Shown here piece by piece: positions 10,391 to 22,556 of a DNA stretch of 64,000 nucleotides. Positions within the stretch are counted from its first letter, which is position 1, and each line of letters opens with the position of its first letter. The notes beneath the pieces are model-generated. The model did no database searches and was not told where the DNA came from. It saw only the letters and a program-made list of their open reading frames with translations. The stretch is from Marsupella aquatica (taxonomy: Eukaryota > Marchantiophyta): NCBI GenBank assembly GCA_973895155.1, contig OZ316894.1:5208001-5272000 (forward strand). Reading direction: 5' to 3'. A program made the position numbers and the translations under genes.

Positions 10391-12335
10391 TGGGTGACAA
10401 GGAATTAAGAGCTTTGGGGACAATCAATGGGCCGTAGTTACAAGGAACCCACAAATCAAGTTTAGGGAAGGCTACTAATATCGTATAAGGAATCACCGTC
10501 TTGATCTTCAGAGTCTTTCTCATATCATTTAGGAGACTCATGCACTCACTTAAAAGTAGAGCAAGTGGTGTACTCAGTTCAGGGCTCGGTACTCAATTGG
10601 AAGACGACTATTTGAGGAGTTCAGGACCTGTCCGGTAGAAGTTTGTGACCCAAGACTAGAAATAAATTTGACATTTCTTAGTCATTGTGAACTGGAGCAA
10701 AGTATGAATTACATATGCCGAAGTCTAATTTCAGGAAAACGATTCTCAGAAGAATGCCGCGCGTATAAATCCGCAATGGAGACGTGGAGGCAACGGTCGG
10801 AATTGTGCGTAGTTAATACGACCACCGACTTGGACTCTCCTCGATCCATATACATCAGGTGAGCAGGAGCTCCAGAGGTCTAGAGTGGGACCGACTTGAA
10901 TACAAACTGAACAGTTTGCTTTGCGTAGAACAAGGGGATGTTGATGTGAATGGTGACAATTTAGTCTAAGATAAGACTACGCATTGGTCACGCTGGTTAA
11001 AAGAGAAAACTAGGCCGATCCTCCGTCTCTTCTTTCCCCTGGACTGCTGTGACTTCTGCAATTGCACATTCGAGACAATATCCGGACACATTGTTAGTGA
11101 TCTCTGTCTCACAGCATGTGTGGTATGAAGACGACATAATTGTTCACACTTGCGGGTGGACGACAGGGAATGCACGATGCAGTCGAGGTGGCAGAGAGAC
11201 ATTACTCAAAAACAAAAGCGGCGAACGACAATGGAATTTGAGGTGGGATATGGACGAAGACATCTGTTTTTGAACACTGTCTGCCTCTGTCCAACGAGCC
11301 TTGCTGAGCTCCAGAGATTCGGAGGTGATGGTGAAGGTTTGAGATCAGGGAACGATTTATTGAGAAGGTTGATCAGTTCATTAAAGATCAAATATCTTTT
11401 GAAGAAGTCACTGTTCGGTCAGTTTCCTTCGGTACTCGAGGATCAGCCAGGCTCTCAATGTACAGGTGAATATCGTGATTAAGTGAAATCTTCTGTAGAT
11501 GAGCTTGCAAACTATAGCTTTCACGAATTGGGTCTCTAGCAGTCCAGGACATCGCTATTGAACAGGCCCAAACAAAGATGGGAACAACATCACGCGAAAA
11601 TGAAACCAAAACGCACAATTTTTGTGGCTAACCAAGATCTAGAAGTATCGTGCAAGACCTGATGAGCGCGTTTTCTGGTTCCTCAAGATCACGTAAAAAT
11701 ATCGACCGTCCCACAGCACAGCAAAGTTGACCTTGTCGAGGCCGTTCACATCCCTTCAATATCATCAGTCGTCCGCACTGTAGAACAATTGGAAATCATA
11801 AGAAATCACGAAAAGATACAAGAAACTGACGATAATCTGATGCCACGGTCACCTGGTGCACCGGTTCTAATCCAAGAGCCTAGCGAAAGCCGGCAGAACA
11901 AAGGTGGACGGCTTTGTGACGTTTGTACGAGAACAATTCCTTGGGATTGTGTGACTTTTGGTGCTCGGACCGATTGACCTGGCTTTTAAAGTTTACCCTT
12001 CTAATGCTCATCCTACCAAGTCAGCCCTTGAAGGAATTGTAAACTATGATTTTTCCTAGGGGCCCACCTTCCTACTGAGGAGTCCACCGAGCGACCATAG
12101 CGACTGTAAACCTGACAGTTTGAGTTTGTACCCTTTTGCACTCGGTCTCCTGTTTCACTTGAACTAAAGGAAGGTTGCCCCTGCAGCGATCGGTTTTAGT
12201 GGACGAGAGATTATTTTACATGATTGTATGAGTTGGAACTTTGTTAAACTGATGGCTAATTTAAGAGACCAAGCTAACTTGGAAAGTTGGCCAGTCGGGG
12301 AATTTTGCTATTGCAACTTGGAGCTTGTTGATATC
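10391..12335. other. 5' flank of HNL-A, shared with units B and C, no gene seen
   Basis: This stretch aligns end to end with 40911-42935 and about 55156-57075. It holds several short open frames that drift between copies by mainly amino-acid-changing substitutions, so I do not call genes. It presumably contains the HNL promoter, but I see no convincing TATA element on the minus strand near 10390. A 55-bp block near 11850-11906 (ggtgcaccggttctaatcca and onward) recurs in every unit and again at 16659-16713. Confidence 0.6.
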
Positions 12336-13591
12336 ACAAGTTTTTCTTGCACTTTCAGGTTGTTAGTGCCCTTGACAGCCTTGTCTGAAATACAAACCCA
12401 ACACACTGGGAGGGCTTAATGGATCAATTAAATCAGTTGCATAAGAGGTCCAGTACTCACCTGAAGAAGAGTTCATTATTAAAACTATCGTGAGAATACA
12501 GCGGGTGAGTGTAGATAGCATAGAACGTGGACAATCCGGACAATTTATCAGCACTGATGTATCAATCCTATAGTTTTTTGACCAATAGTCATGGGTATGC
12601 AGGAGAGCAAACATTACCTTGAGAATTAAACAACAAAAAATTACATTTTCCAACCTTGAGTTTCTTCATTAATTTGACCTCAGGACCTTTACAAAAGTTC
12701 ACAAAGAGTTTCTTCTTAAAATGTGGTGCGACTTTGGCTCTCATAGATTAAATATATCATGACCCAAAGCAACTTCTGGGATAGATGAGTACTGTAGTGC
12801 TGGGTGACACACCCCAACAATCAAATCAACTCCTTTTTGTATGACATTCTACATTCAATTGTTTTTTTAGCTTAACACAAATCACCTCCTTTCCGCATGG
12901 CATTTTTGCAAATATATTTTGGCTTTGCATGGGTACTAACAGTGACACATAGGACTTATGCAAATACTGAGAGAACATGCTTTTCCAATTCAGGATACCC
13001 TTCTATATAATCTTTGAATGTTCTTGTCTAACTACCTTACCATACCAGCATAGCCAGCTAGATTACCAAAAACAAAAGCATAAGAGATAGATCCATACTT
13101 TGCGATAAGATAGATTGAATCCATGCACAACATCTGCTATACATAGTTGTAAAATTCAACTGCCTAAGAGCCTTGGGCATTGTACTCAAACAAGCATTAC
13201 ACACATGTTGAGCCCAAAGCCACAATTAATCCTTCCCTCAGCTCCCCCTCCAAACCTGGAAAGTGTAAGCTGGAAGCAATCTATTGGTATCTATATTTAG
13301 GTGGCTGATACTTTCAAGCTCCAAGCCATCAAGTAATGGATAGATCCCGGTAACTGCACATCAAAATATGACATATACGGTGTAGAACATCACTCCATAC
13401 CATGATAAATCTCTTTATTTTCCTTAAATCAATGAGTGCACACAATATATTAACACATTTTGATGTATGATTATCGGCAGGGGTAACAGACACTTGCATG
13501 TCCTTCACTTGAGTCAGTTCTGGCCAATACCCGATGCAAGCAAAGAGTATTTTTTCCCAGCGAGGAAGGGTAATGCTATCACCCCTGTAGT
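12336..13591. other. AT-rich sequence without recognisable gene
   Basis: Only short open frames (under 100 codons) with no recognisable motif are present. No tRNA-like or strong repeat structure was seen. Confidence 0.4.
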
Positions 13592-13800
13592 TCGTTATCC
13601 CTTTGATTTTGGCCGAATCTGTTTCCGTAGTGCATAATTATGTAGGACTCCACATGCCCAGCCAATTCGCCAACCAGAAAAGGAGTAAAAAAATAAGGTT
13701 TTCTGGCAATATGACACAAATTGGGCTAGTGAGAGACTACGTGTGCTATGAAGTGTGTATTTGGGTTTTTCCCTCGTATGACAAAAAGTTTGCCAATGCT
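13592..13800 (-). repeat. Relic of an HNL 3' flank
   Basis: About 210 bp match the region immediately 3' of the other HNL genes (for example about 49306-49516 in unit C). Shared landmarks are gtgcataattatgtaggact, caatatgacacaaattgggc and ctagtgagagactacgtgtg. Orientation matches the other HNLs and the stretch stops just before where the LRR stop codon would lie. It indicates that a further HNL copy, or part of one, once stood here. Confidence 0.75.
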
Positions 13801-14990
13801 TATTGGTAAGTGGTGCATAAACTCAACTCTATGCACTTATTGTTTACTAGTCCATACCAAGGATAAGTGCAGGCTTGGGGCCTCTCCCCAATTATGTGTA
13901 TTCTCCCAAGGCATGGCCTGTTTACAAAATGACATTGAGGCAGGAATGAGCTAGGTCTGGCCATTGGATGAAGGGTGCCTTTTTGTAGATCCCTCCATTG
14001 CATTTCCAAAGGGCAGCCAAGAAAGATCTGGAAACCCTTGAAAATGCACAAGAAATCTAGCTTGTTAGACCCAAAAGATCAGTGCATGCAATTGGCAAGA
14101 GGCAGTGGTGAATGGTGGGCAAGAGCCACCACGCACAAGTCATCAAATCTCCAATTTCAACGGATGAAATTAAGTTGAACCGGTGACAGTGTGTACTACA
14201 AGCCGACAGTAGTTTAAGGTTGCAAGGGTGTTTCTTCCTGGGGTTTTATAGTGAAGTTTCTATGATAATATACATAAACCTCCTTTGTTGCGTCAAATGA
14301 GTGAGTTTGGGTTTTTAGGTACACCTTTTGAGAAATTTTGGCTGCAGCTTCATCATTTTAATCTGAATGGGCTGAAAGTTTTGGTGTTGGTGTCAATACG
14401 GGGACATTCACTGCCATTGTTTTGGAAAAAATGAAACTCCCAGAATTTTCTGACTAGCAACACCAAACCAATCAGATAAAGGAACTCCAAAAGAGTGTTA
14501 AAATGCCTCTATAAATGCTATCCTTAATACAGACAGGCAGGGCCACAAAGGAGAGGGGAAACTTCCCATACTCCACATCAGAAAACACCATGAGGGTGGG
14601 GACAGGAGAAAGATTGGCAGGAAGGAAGGGTGGGGAAAGGGTGAGGGGAGGGTCTCATTGTTTCAACACTCTCAACAACTTACCACTTGACAACACTTCT
14701 TTGCTCCATCTCAAGATTTTCTATGCGACACGCAGACATAGAACTAGTGACAACAAAAAAGAAAAGAAAAAATAATTTAAAAAAAAAATAGAACTAGTGA
14801 CAACAAATTATGTACTATATGTGCAAACCAAGATGGCACTAAATTAAAGAAATAGGCTATTGCCAGAGTGGCTACCTCCCTCATTCACGAGATGTACTTG
14901 ATGGACCCCTACAATAAGAAGATTAATCGATGAACCCCATGCATGATCCAGACCCTTGATGGTCCTTAAATCAATGGACCCAGAACTCAC
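13801..14990. other. No recognisable gene
   Basis: The stretch contains short open frames only, including one of 86 codons ending in a lysine run at 14775 that comes from an A-rich tract (14750-14790). Nothing can be assigned. Confidence 0.35.
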
Positions 14991-15390
14991 CTAAATTGAA
15001 AAACTCATGCGGTACATGAAGCAACATTCCACTCATTCTTCTCCTCTCCCTTATCCATTTTGCTCCACAATTTCAAGAAAAGGGCACTATTTATGGTGAA
15101 ACCCGGTGGATCAGGTTTTGTCATAGTTGGAGGTGGTTTAAAGTAATTTGGGAGAGAAATTAATATACCCAATAGACACCTAATTTGAAAAATGTTGCTC
15201 TATGTACCGCATGAGTTTTTGGGGAAGCGGAATGACCATAAATATATTCTAATGGACACCTAAATTGAAAAAATATACTTCGATGAACACCCTTCTATAT
15301 GGCTAGTGGCCGTTTCAGAAAAAAAACAGCAACCAACACTTTTCAATTTAGGTGTTCATGGAGTATATGTTTTTCAATTTACAGTAGGTG
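14990..15390. repeat. Nested inverted-repeat (MITE-like) region
   Basis: Two inverted pairs are visible. Segment 14997-15028 (aaaaactcatgcggtacat, then agcaacatt) is complementary to about 15193-15223 (aatgttgctctatgtaccgc, then atgagttttt). Segment about 15255-15286 (aaattgaaaaaatatac, then gatgaacacc) is complementary to about 15350-15383 (ggtgttcatggagtatatg, then tttcaattt). The motif cacctaaattgaaaaa recurs in both pairs, which suggests one family of small inverted-repeat elements inserted into itself. Arms are about 85-95 percent matched. Confidence 0.6.
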
Positions 15391-16658
15391 TCCATCGAGA
15401 ATATTTTTCTCCCCAATTCCTTAATCAGAACCAAATGGGCCTGACTTAGAGACACGCCTGCACCTGTCCCTGTGCTTTACCAGTACCTTATCTGGGCGCC
15501 GCGTTGCAATGCAGTCATTACCGTTTGTTCTTCAAAAGCTATTTGATTCCTTTCCTCAGTCTTTCCTTTCCTTACTGTTCTTCTCTCACTGCTCTCGTCC
15601 AAAGCTTTATCCTTTGCAGAAGGTCGCGAAGGTCAGCCCTGCAGAGTCCAAACAGTCGACTGCCATGTCGGTTCAGGTTCAGGTTCATGTCCTTCCCAAG
15701 CTGCCACGGCACTCAAGAATGAGAAGCATGTCTTTGTGATGCAGTTCAATTCGCTACGGCTCGGAAATGAGCCGCATCGCCATGGGATGCTCCTCATTTC
15801 TACCTTTCATGTGTTGAGGTCTCGGCTTAAGTGCGGACTCGTCTTTCGGCTGCTCTTTCTTCCTCTACTGTTGGCATGTGTGTTGTCCGTGTGAGGATAG
15901 CTTGCTACATGCGAGCGAGATCCTAGGTTCCATTCTTTTCGATTCCCTATCGGCGCAATATGGGTTTGATTTCCAGCATCTTATAGTTAGCTATGTGTGA
16001 GCGAGATGCTAGGGTTTTGGAAAGCTCGGACCTGATCGGCACTGCCATTGTCGAGACTTGTGCATTGTTGCAGTAGGGGTTCAGCTTTAGAGGCAGGGTT
16101 GATATTTGTGGCAGGGATGATGATCTCGATTAGATGTATGAGGCAGCTTGCTGCCTTTGATTTGAAACATTAACGAGGCATATCCATTCTATGGCTGAAT
16201 TGTCCTTCGCTAGTTTTAGTTTCAGTTTTCTCTTTCACTCCCTGTGTCTGTGGCTGACCGTCAGAGGACGAGCCACCGGCTGACAAGGCAGTTGCAGAGT
16301 CTTGGGGTCCTTTGTTGCTTGGCCTGCAGCTGGGTGATGTGTTGAAGTTGATTCCAAACTTTGCTATAATATTGTTTTTGGGAGAACCGAATGAAGGCCG
16401 TAGGGGGGAGGGAGGAAAGAAACGGGAAAAGCGCATGGCGCTGCGACCACCGAGAGGCTGGAGGCCTGCAAATGAATTATCCACGCATAAGAAGACTCGT
16501 CCCTATGCATGGAGTCTTCTTGCCTCTTTCTCACCTGTCTATTGTGCGAAATCTGGAGCATAAATTCTAAGTTAGTTGTGGATGCAGATTTCCATGGCTA
16601 TCGCTCTTTTGATTTGTGCTCGTTATTAGTATGCTACCTCCTTCTAGTCTCTGTTGTA
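15391..16658. other. Unassigned sequence with short open frames
   Basis: The stretch has several open frames: 15504-15722 and 15509-15739 on the plus strand, 16312-16563 on the plus strand and 16170-16484 on the minus strand. None has a recognisable domain. The 15509-15739 frame begins with a hydrophobic, phenylalanine-rich segment that could be a signal peptide, but no continuation is evident. It could be the 5' part of a host gene cut off by later insertions. Confidence 0.3.
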
Positions 16659-16713
16659 CCTGGTGCACCGGTTCTAATCCAAGAGCCTATCGAAAGCCGG
16701 CAGAACAAAGGTA
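16659..16713 (+). repeat. 55-bp block copied from the HNL 5' flank
   Basis: The sequence acctggtgcaccggttctaa through ccggcagaacaaaggt is nearly identical to 11851-11906 in unit A and to the equivalents near 42437 and 56590 in units B and C, with a single t/g difference in gcctatcg. It abuts the gypsy pol fragment and has the same orientation as in the HNL units. Confidence 0.75.
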
Positions 16714-19565
16714 CCCACTGACATCACTGGCCTTACTTTTCTATTGGATTATATTGTGATTAACCCAGACATACCTTCTAGTTTTCCAGTACTCCTAGGC
16801 AGGCCATGGTTATATAAAGCCAAGGTAAACGTGAACTGGAAGGATCAGGAATTATCTTTTGGAAGTCCTAAAGTGACCTTACGCTGGGTATTGACCAATA
16901 TCAAGGAGAGACACAGAGTGATGACGGATATACCTCTGATTTTTCGGATTCCAATCTACTAACTACTACTCACAAATTCTCAGAGGTTAACTATCTCTCA
17001 GTATTTGAGACAGAAGAAGAAAATACTGGGTCAGTTCCAAAATGACAATTAACCAGGGGTCGGGATCTGACAGTGACCTACTAGCCTTGGAGGGATCATG
17101 GGAGAAAACCCCTGCTAATTTAACTGATGGGATTGTTGACCCGCGGAAGTGTCAGAAGGTGGAGATTGAGCCAGGAAAGTTTTTAAATATTAGTGACCAT
17201 ATACAAGGGGAATTAAGAGAGAAGTATATTTCCTTGCTACAACAATATCGAGATGTCTTTGCCTGGAGTCATACTGACCTTAAAGGTATACACCCTAAAC
17301 TGGGAGAACATAGAATTGATTTGTTACCAGGGGCTATACCAATAAGACAACGCCAGTATCGACTAAATCCAAAGTATTCCATTATGGTTAAGGAGGAGCT
17401 TGATAAGTTATTATCAGCCGGCTTCATTTATCGAGTACTCAGTAGTGAATGGGTATCACCAATTGTAATTGTTCCAAAGAAGCCTGGACCTGATGGTAAA
17501 CCAAAGATCAGAGTATGTCAGGATTTCAGAAAACTTAATGACGCCACCCAGAAGGATCATTACCCTTTACCTTTCATTGATATGGTATTGGATATGGTGG
17601 CTCTTCATGAACTTTACAGCTTTTTAGACGGCTACTCGGGTTATAATCAAGTATCCATAAGGGAAGAGGACCAAGATAAAACAACCTTTACCACAGATTG
17701 GGGAACTTATGCATTTTGGGTGATGCCATTTTGGGTAATGCACCAGGCACCTTTCAAAGAATCATGATGATTATTTTCCAGGATTTTCTCAGAATGTTTT
17801 TAGAAATATTCATAGATGATTTCTGCGTTTATGGAGCTGCAAAACTTCATTTACATCATCTTGAGCAAACTTTTCAGCGATGTCGAGAGTCCCAGCTATG
17901 CCTTTACCCAGATAAATGCTTTATCAGAATGAAGGAAGGAATTCTTCTAGGTCATGTCATATCACAAAGAGGAATTGAGGTGGATACTGAAAAGGTTCGC
18001 ATTATTCAAGCCTTACAACCTCCAAGTATTTTGAAAGAGCTTCGGGCATTCCTCGGATATGTTGGGTATTATAGACGCTTCATTCATAAATATGCTGAGT
18101 TAGCCATGAACCTCACCCAGCTATTAAAAAAGGACATAGATTATATGTGGACTGAGGATCGTCAGCTAGCTTTCGATGCCTTGAAAAGCAAACTGACCTC
18201 TGCCCCCATACTTCAGCCACCAAATTGGGAAAAACCCTTTCATGTATATATAGATGCGTCTGCTTTTTGTGTTGGAGCAGCCTTAAGTCAGCTTGACGAA
18301 AATAAAAAGGACCACCCTATTTCTTATGCCAGTCGACAAATGAACTCTGCTGAGAAGAACTATACAGTCACTGAGAGAGAAGCCTTGGCGGTAATATTTT
18401 CTTGTAAGAAATTCAGGCACTATTTGTTGGGCTATAAGACCATTTTTCATACAGATCATTCTTCTCTTAAATACTTAGTCAATCAGGCGGATTTAAGTGG
18501 CAGGATAGCAAGGTGGGTACTACTTCTGCAAGAATTTGATTACGAGGTTGAAGTTGAGCTGGTAAGCATCATGATAATGCTGACTTCCTCTCTCGCTTAC
18601 CTGGTCAAGAGAGTGCAGAACCTCTAGAAGATAATTTCCCTGATGAGCATATCTGGCATATTGAAGGAGAGGAATCTAAATATTATGATATAGTTCAAAT
18701 GCTCGCTCATGGAACTTATCCACCTGGACTTACTGTTGAAGAGAAATCAGTATTTATGCATAAAGTTGGTCCTTATACTTTAGTTAAAGGAGTTCTATTT
18801 AAATTACTGCCCAACCAAAAGTTGCACCGGTGTTTGGAAAACCGAGAGATATCCCGAGTAATTCCTGCTATGCACACAGAGCAAAGTGGAGGGCATTTTG
18901 CGGTTAATACCACTGTTGAAAAAATCAAAGATGCCGGTTATTGGTGGCCGACGATGCACAAGGATACTTATCAGTTCATTAAAAGTTGTGATCCCTGCCA
19001 ACGGATAGGAAAACCAACTGCATCCTCCAAATGGCCTTTGACTCCAATATTACCACTTGCCCCCTTTGAGAATGGGGTATAGACTTTATTGGACCCATAA
19101 CTCCTGCAGCTAGATATAGCAGAAGTTGGTATATTATTTTAGCAACGGACTATGCCACAAAATGGGTTGAAGCTAAGCATACTAGACTGAACAACAAAGA
19201 TACTGCAGCTACCTTCCTATTTGACCACATTATTATCTGATTTGGTTGCCCTTTGGAGCTGGTGAGTGATAGGGGCTTACATTTCTTGAATAAAACTATT
19301 GAGCTTATTACTTCCAAGTATCTTATTAAACATCGAAAGACCACACCATACAACCCCCGAGCCAATGGATTAACAGAGAGAGCCAACGGCATAATGGGTA
19401 AGATTTTAAATAAAATGGTCTCTGCTCACAAGGTTGATTGGGATACCAAGTTAGCCTCAGCATTGTGGGCATACCAAACAGCAGAAAAGATAACCACCAA
19501 GAAAACTCCATTTTTTCTTACATATGGATTAGATAGTATTGTCCCAGTTGAATTTGAGATTCAGT
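16713..19565 (+). pseudogene. Truncated Ty3/gypsy retrotransposon pol (protease to integrase)
   Basis: The order is protease end, reverse transcriptase, RNase H, integrase, which is the Ty3/gypsy arrangement. Signs are protease-end FPVLLGRPWL (about 16780), RT motifs SEWVSPIVIVPKK and CQDFRKLND (17440-17545), FIDDF as the YxDD box (about 17810), RNase H YIDASAFCVGAALSQ (about 18250) and TEREALAVIFSCKKFRHYLL, integrase zinc-finger residues HTEQSGGHF and CDPCQRIGK (18870-19010), and core VSDRGLHF with PYNPRANGLTERANG (19260-19390). Frameshifts occur near 17735, 18555 and 19075, and a TGA replaces an expected arginine codon at about 19239. No gag, flanking LTRs or primer site are recognisable; homology stops abruptly near 19565. 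The element is dead. Confidence 0.9.
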
Positions 19566-19736
19566 CGCGAATACAACTTTCACCTACTCGTAATTGCTCC
19601 GGCGTTGCCTAACTCCAGCATTGAGCCCCTCTTAGATTTGCTACCATCATGGCCATTAGGGATGCGACTAACAAAGAGGAGGCTAGTAAGAGCAAGGACA
19701 AGACTTGAGAAAAGCGCGCTCCAATTTAACTCTATT

Positions 19737-20521
19737 GGGCCCGTTGCCGATCACGGAAAAATGAACTATTTTTCCAACGGATCACCATAGGGGCCCAAGA
19801 AGCCCCACATGAGCCTGATCATGGGGCCGCATATTTCTCGGCCAACGGACCCAGGGGCCAAAAGTTATGGTCGACTCAAGCCGCATACTTGTAGTTTGGG
19901 CCCGTTGCCGATCACGGAAAAATGAACTATTTTTCCGACGGATCATCATAGGGGCCCAAGAAGCCCCACATGAGCCCGATCATGGGGCCGCATATTTCTC
20001 GGCCAATGAACCCAGGGGCCAAAAGTTATGGCCGATTCAAGTTGCATACTTGTAGTTTGGGCCCGTTGCCGATCACGGAAAAATGAACTATTTTTCTGAC
20101 AGGTCACCATAAAGGCCCGAGAAGCCCCACATGAGCCCGATCATGGGGCCGCATATTTCTCGGCCAATGGACCCAGGGGCCAAAAGTTATGGCCGATTCA
20201 AGTTGCATGCTTGTAGTTTGGGCCCATTGCCGATCACGGAAAAATGAACTATTTTTCCGACGGATCACCGTAGGGTCCAGAGAAGCCCCACATGAGCCCG
20301 ATCATGGGGCCACATATTTCTCGACCAATGGACCCAGGGGCCAAAAGTTATGGCCGATTCAAGTTGCATGCTTGTAGTTTGGGCCCATTGCCGATCACGG
20401 AAAAATGAACTATTTTTCCGACGGATCACCATAGGGGCCCAAGAAGCCCCACATGAGCCCGATCATGGGGCCGCGTATTTTTTGGCCAACGGACCTAAGG
20501 GCCAAAAGTTATGGCCGATTT
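19737..20521. repeat. 161-bp tandem repeat, five copies
   Basis: Copies start at about 19737, 19898, 20059, 20220 and 20381, each with gggcccgttgccgatcacgg or a one-base variant. They run through ttatggccgattcaagttgc and (except the last) end in cttgtagttt; the fifth is about 140 bp. The period is 161 bp throughout, with only scattered substitutions. It lies directly downstream of the truncated gypsy pol, so it may belong to that element's 3' region or be an independent satellite seed. Confidence 0.93.
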
Positions 20522-21880
20522 AGACTCGATTAGAGTCGCCGCGCATCGATGGACCAAGAAGGGGTTGCCTGGACCACGGGGGGTTGCCTGGACCAGAGCG
20601 GGTTTAGGGCTGTAACTTTTAGCCCCTTATGCCACAATTTATGCTCGAGGCCAAGTTACGAAAGGTTTCCGATTATCTTCGTTTCGAGCTAAGTGGCGGG
20701 GCCCACGGACCCTCGGGTAGGGGGCCAAAAATAGGGGACCAAAGCTGGTCCGAGGGTGGCAGGTCCCCAGAAGCATATATGAGGGGAGTGGTCCTCTCAA
20801 GTTTGAGCTCGAGCTGATCGCGATCGACGAAGATACGTCGTTTCGAGTTTTGAAGCGGAAACAAACATAACTCGACGACCGGATCTCCGTTGGGGGAGTT
20901 CTTGGGATCGTTGGAAAGCTAATGAAGAAAGATACCTCATGGTGCTCTCTGATTGTGCATTGGATGGTTTTGGTTTTGAGGCTTGTAATGGGGGGAGTCC
21001 CTCTTGCCGATCCGAAGTCGAACAGTGACCAAACCGCATTTGGTTCCCACGGGGACCTGATGTTGGAGAGGTAGAACCAAGTAGACTCTGGGGGCTGCCG
21101 TTGAGATCTGGTACCGATGCATGGTGAGAGGATGAGCGGAACCCGGTTTCGTCGAGAGGTGGCTAAGATCTAGAAACTGAATGGTCCCGGCGTGTTACTA
21201 CTAGTTTGCGACAAACTGAGACTGGGCCATGGGCATGTCCTGGAGGCAGGGCGGTCAGCCATTGACGGGTAGAAAGTGGGGAAGCTTGGGCGACATCCGG
21301 TAGATAGACTGTTCTGGACGAACAGTGATGTCGACCTTAGTTTCAGCTTATGGCAAGGCCATGCGGGCCTGGGAGGCTCTATCCGCTGACCTACTTACTA
21401 ACGACTGTTGAGCTTGAGGCAAGACAATGGTCTTGGGAGTTCCGAGATCAAGACAAGTTCTTACCGGTTGGTTGGTTGGTTGTGCAGATAGCAAAGACCG
21501 TTGAGCGACGGTTGTGCTGACGAGGGCAAGTGCGGCTTCGTATGGGAGGGGTCGCTAACGACAAGGGGTCGCTAACGTCGGGGAGAACTTGCCCCAACAT
21601 TCCGTGTTAGTGCAAGGTTCAACTTGTTTCAAGGCTGAGAAACGAGTTTGGACGGGCACGTGGTGGGAGGGCCACCACTTGCTTGCCATTTCTTTCCCTG
21701 ACACTCTTCCACCCAGTCAAGACAAATCATGCCAAGTCAATTTTATCCCTACCCTGCATGTAATGCTGTACATTAGTTAGAAATGATGGAAATTTTATAA
21801 ATTTTAAACTTTTTCTAACTCAAGGTACAATCTAGTTACCTTTTGTAGCAATTTAGATCAACTGAACACTTAACCTAATG
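20522..21880. other. GC-richer unassigned sequence after the tandem repeat
   Basis: No gene is recognisable. A local direct repeat (ggggttgcctggacca twice, 20560-20594), another (ggggtcgctaacg twice, about 21548-21578) and a gttg microsatellite (about 21467-21481) are present. The stretch from about 20870 (gacgaccggatctccgttgg, then ttggaaagct) resembles the LTR or untranslated region of a retroelement in texture, but I cannot prove it. Confidence 0.35.
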
Positions 21881-21882
21881 TT

Positions 21883-22088
21883 ATGCTTCATCGGAGGCTA
21901 TTGTATTGGACAAGGATCGCCAATATAAATCCTTGTTCTTTACATGCTACCAAGAAAGAAGACTGGACATCATTGGAGAAGCAATGCAGACTAGAAGATT
22001 CAAGAACCGGCCTCCAAAACACTTTTTCAACAAGAATGAGCTCTGTATACAATTATCACAATCAGCCGATCTCTGCTATTTTAGTTAA
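21883..22088 (+). pseudogene. Truncated 3' end of the unidentified 274-residue ORF family
   Basis: Two frames here resemble the last about 60 residues of the ORF at 23745-24569. MLHRRLL is followed, after a shift, by DKDRQYKSLFF and DIIGEAMQTRRF, corresponding to DLERQWKSLPF and DAIREAMQTNTY in the longer copy. The 3' flanks of both copies also align (gtcagaaaagtttcatactt; aaaccgacatgtggtttgaa). This is the older, truncated member of a tandem pair spaced about 2.5 kb apart. Confidence 0.6.
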
Positions 22089-22231
22089 ATAGCTATCATG
22101 GTCAGAAAAGTTTCATACTTTTTCAGGAGGTAGTAGTTGCGTAGTAGAATCATCCCTGCAAGTTTCATCTCAAACCGACATGTGGTTTGAAAGTTAGAAT
22201 TAATTTAGTTTTGTTGTTTTTCGCATAGCCG

Positions 22232-22556
22232 CGACTTCGCCGACGCTTTGTGAAGCGTCCCTTGTATTTTTGGACGCTTTGAAAAGCGTCCACCCAAAGA
22301 CCACGACGCTTTCTGAAGCGTCCACCACCCAACCAGTTGTACTCCGACGCTTTGCAATCCACATGAGGAGCGACGCTCACAGAAACGTCTGCTACCCCGA
22401 AGGTGACCTCGACACTGTGACGCCCACTGAAGCGTCCCGCCCGGAGCCCAGAAGACGGACGCTGCGACCAAACCTCGAAATTCAGCCGACGCTTTCTGAA
22501 GCGTCCACAAAAGTCCTTTATAGGTTTGGACGCTTTCTGAAGCGTCCACTATGTTC
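22232..22556. repeat. Array of GACGCTT-N4-AAGCGTC hairpins
   Basis: At least five perfect 7-8-bp stems with 4-base loops occur here, for example ggacgctttgaaaagcgtcc and ggacgctttctgaagcgtcc, plus decayed or half copies (gacgctttgcaatcc; gacgctcacagaaacgtc). Spacers of 10-50 bp differ from one another, so this is a cluster of palindromes and not a simple tandem repeat. It lies about 150-200 bp downstream of the truncated ORF end. A second, smaller cluster lies at 22777-22855. Confidence 0.9.

Noticed and set aside
10762-10770. TATAAAT on the plus strand in all three 5' flanks, possible divergent promoter
   Set aside because: A single short AT motif with no supported gene downstream; conservation is explained by duplication.
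15504-15739. Two overlapping plus-strand ORFs with a hydrophobic start, considered as a secreted protein gene
   Set aside because: No recognisable mature domain, no splice-linked continuation and no paralogue in the window to test against.
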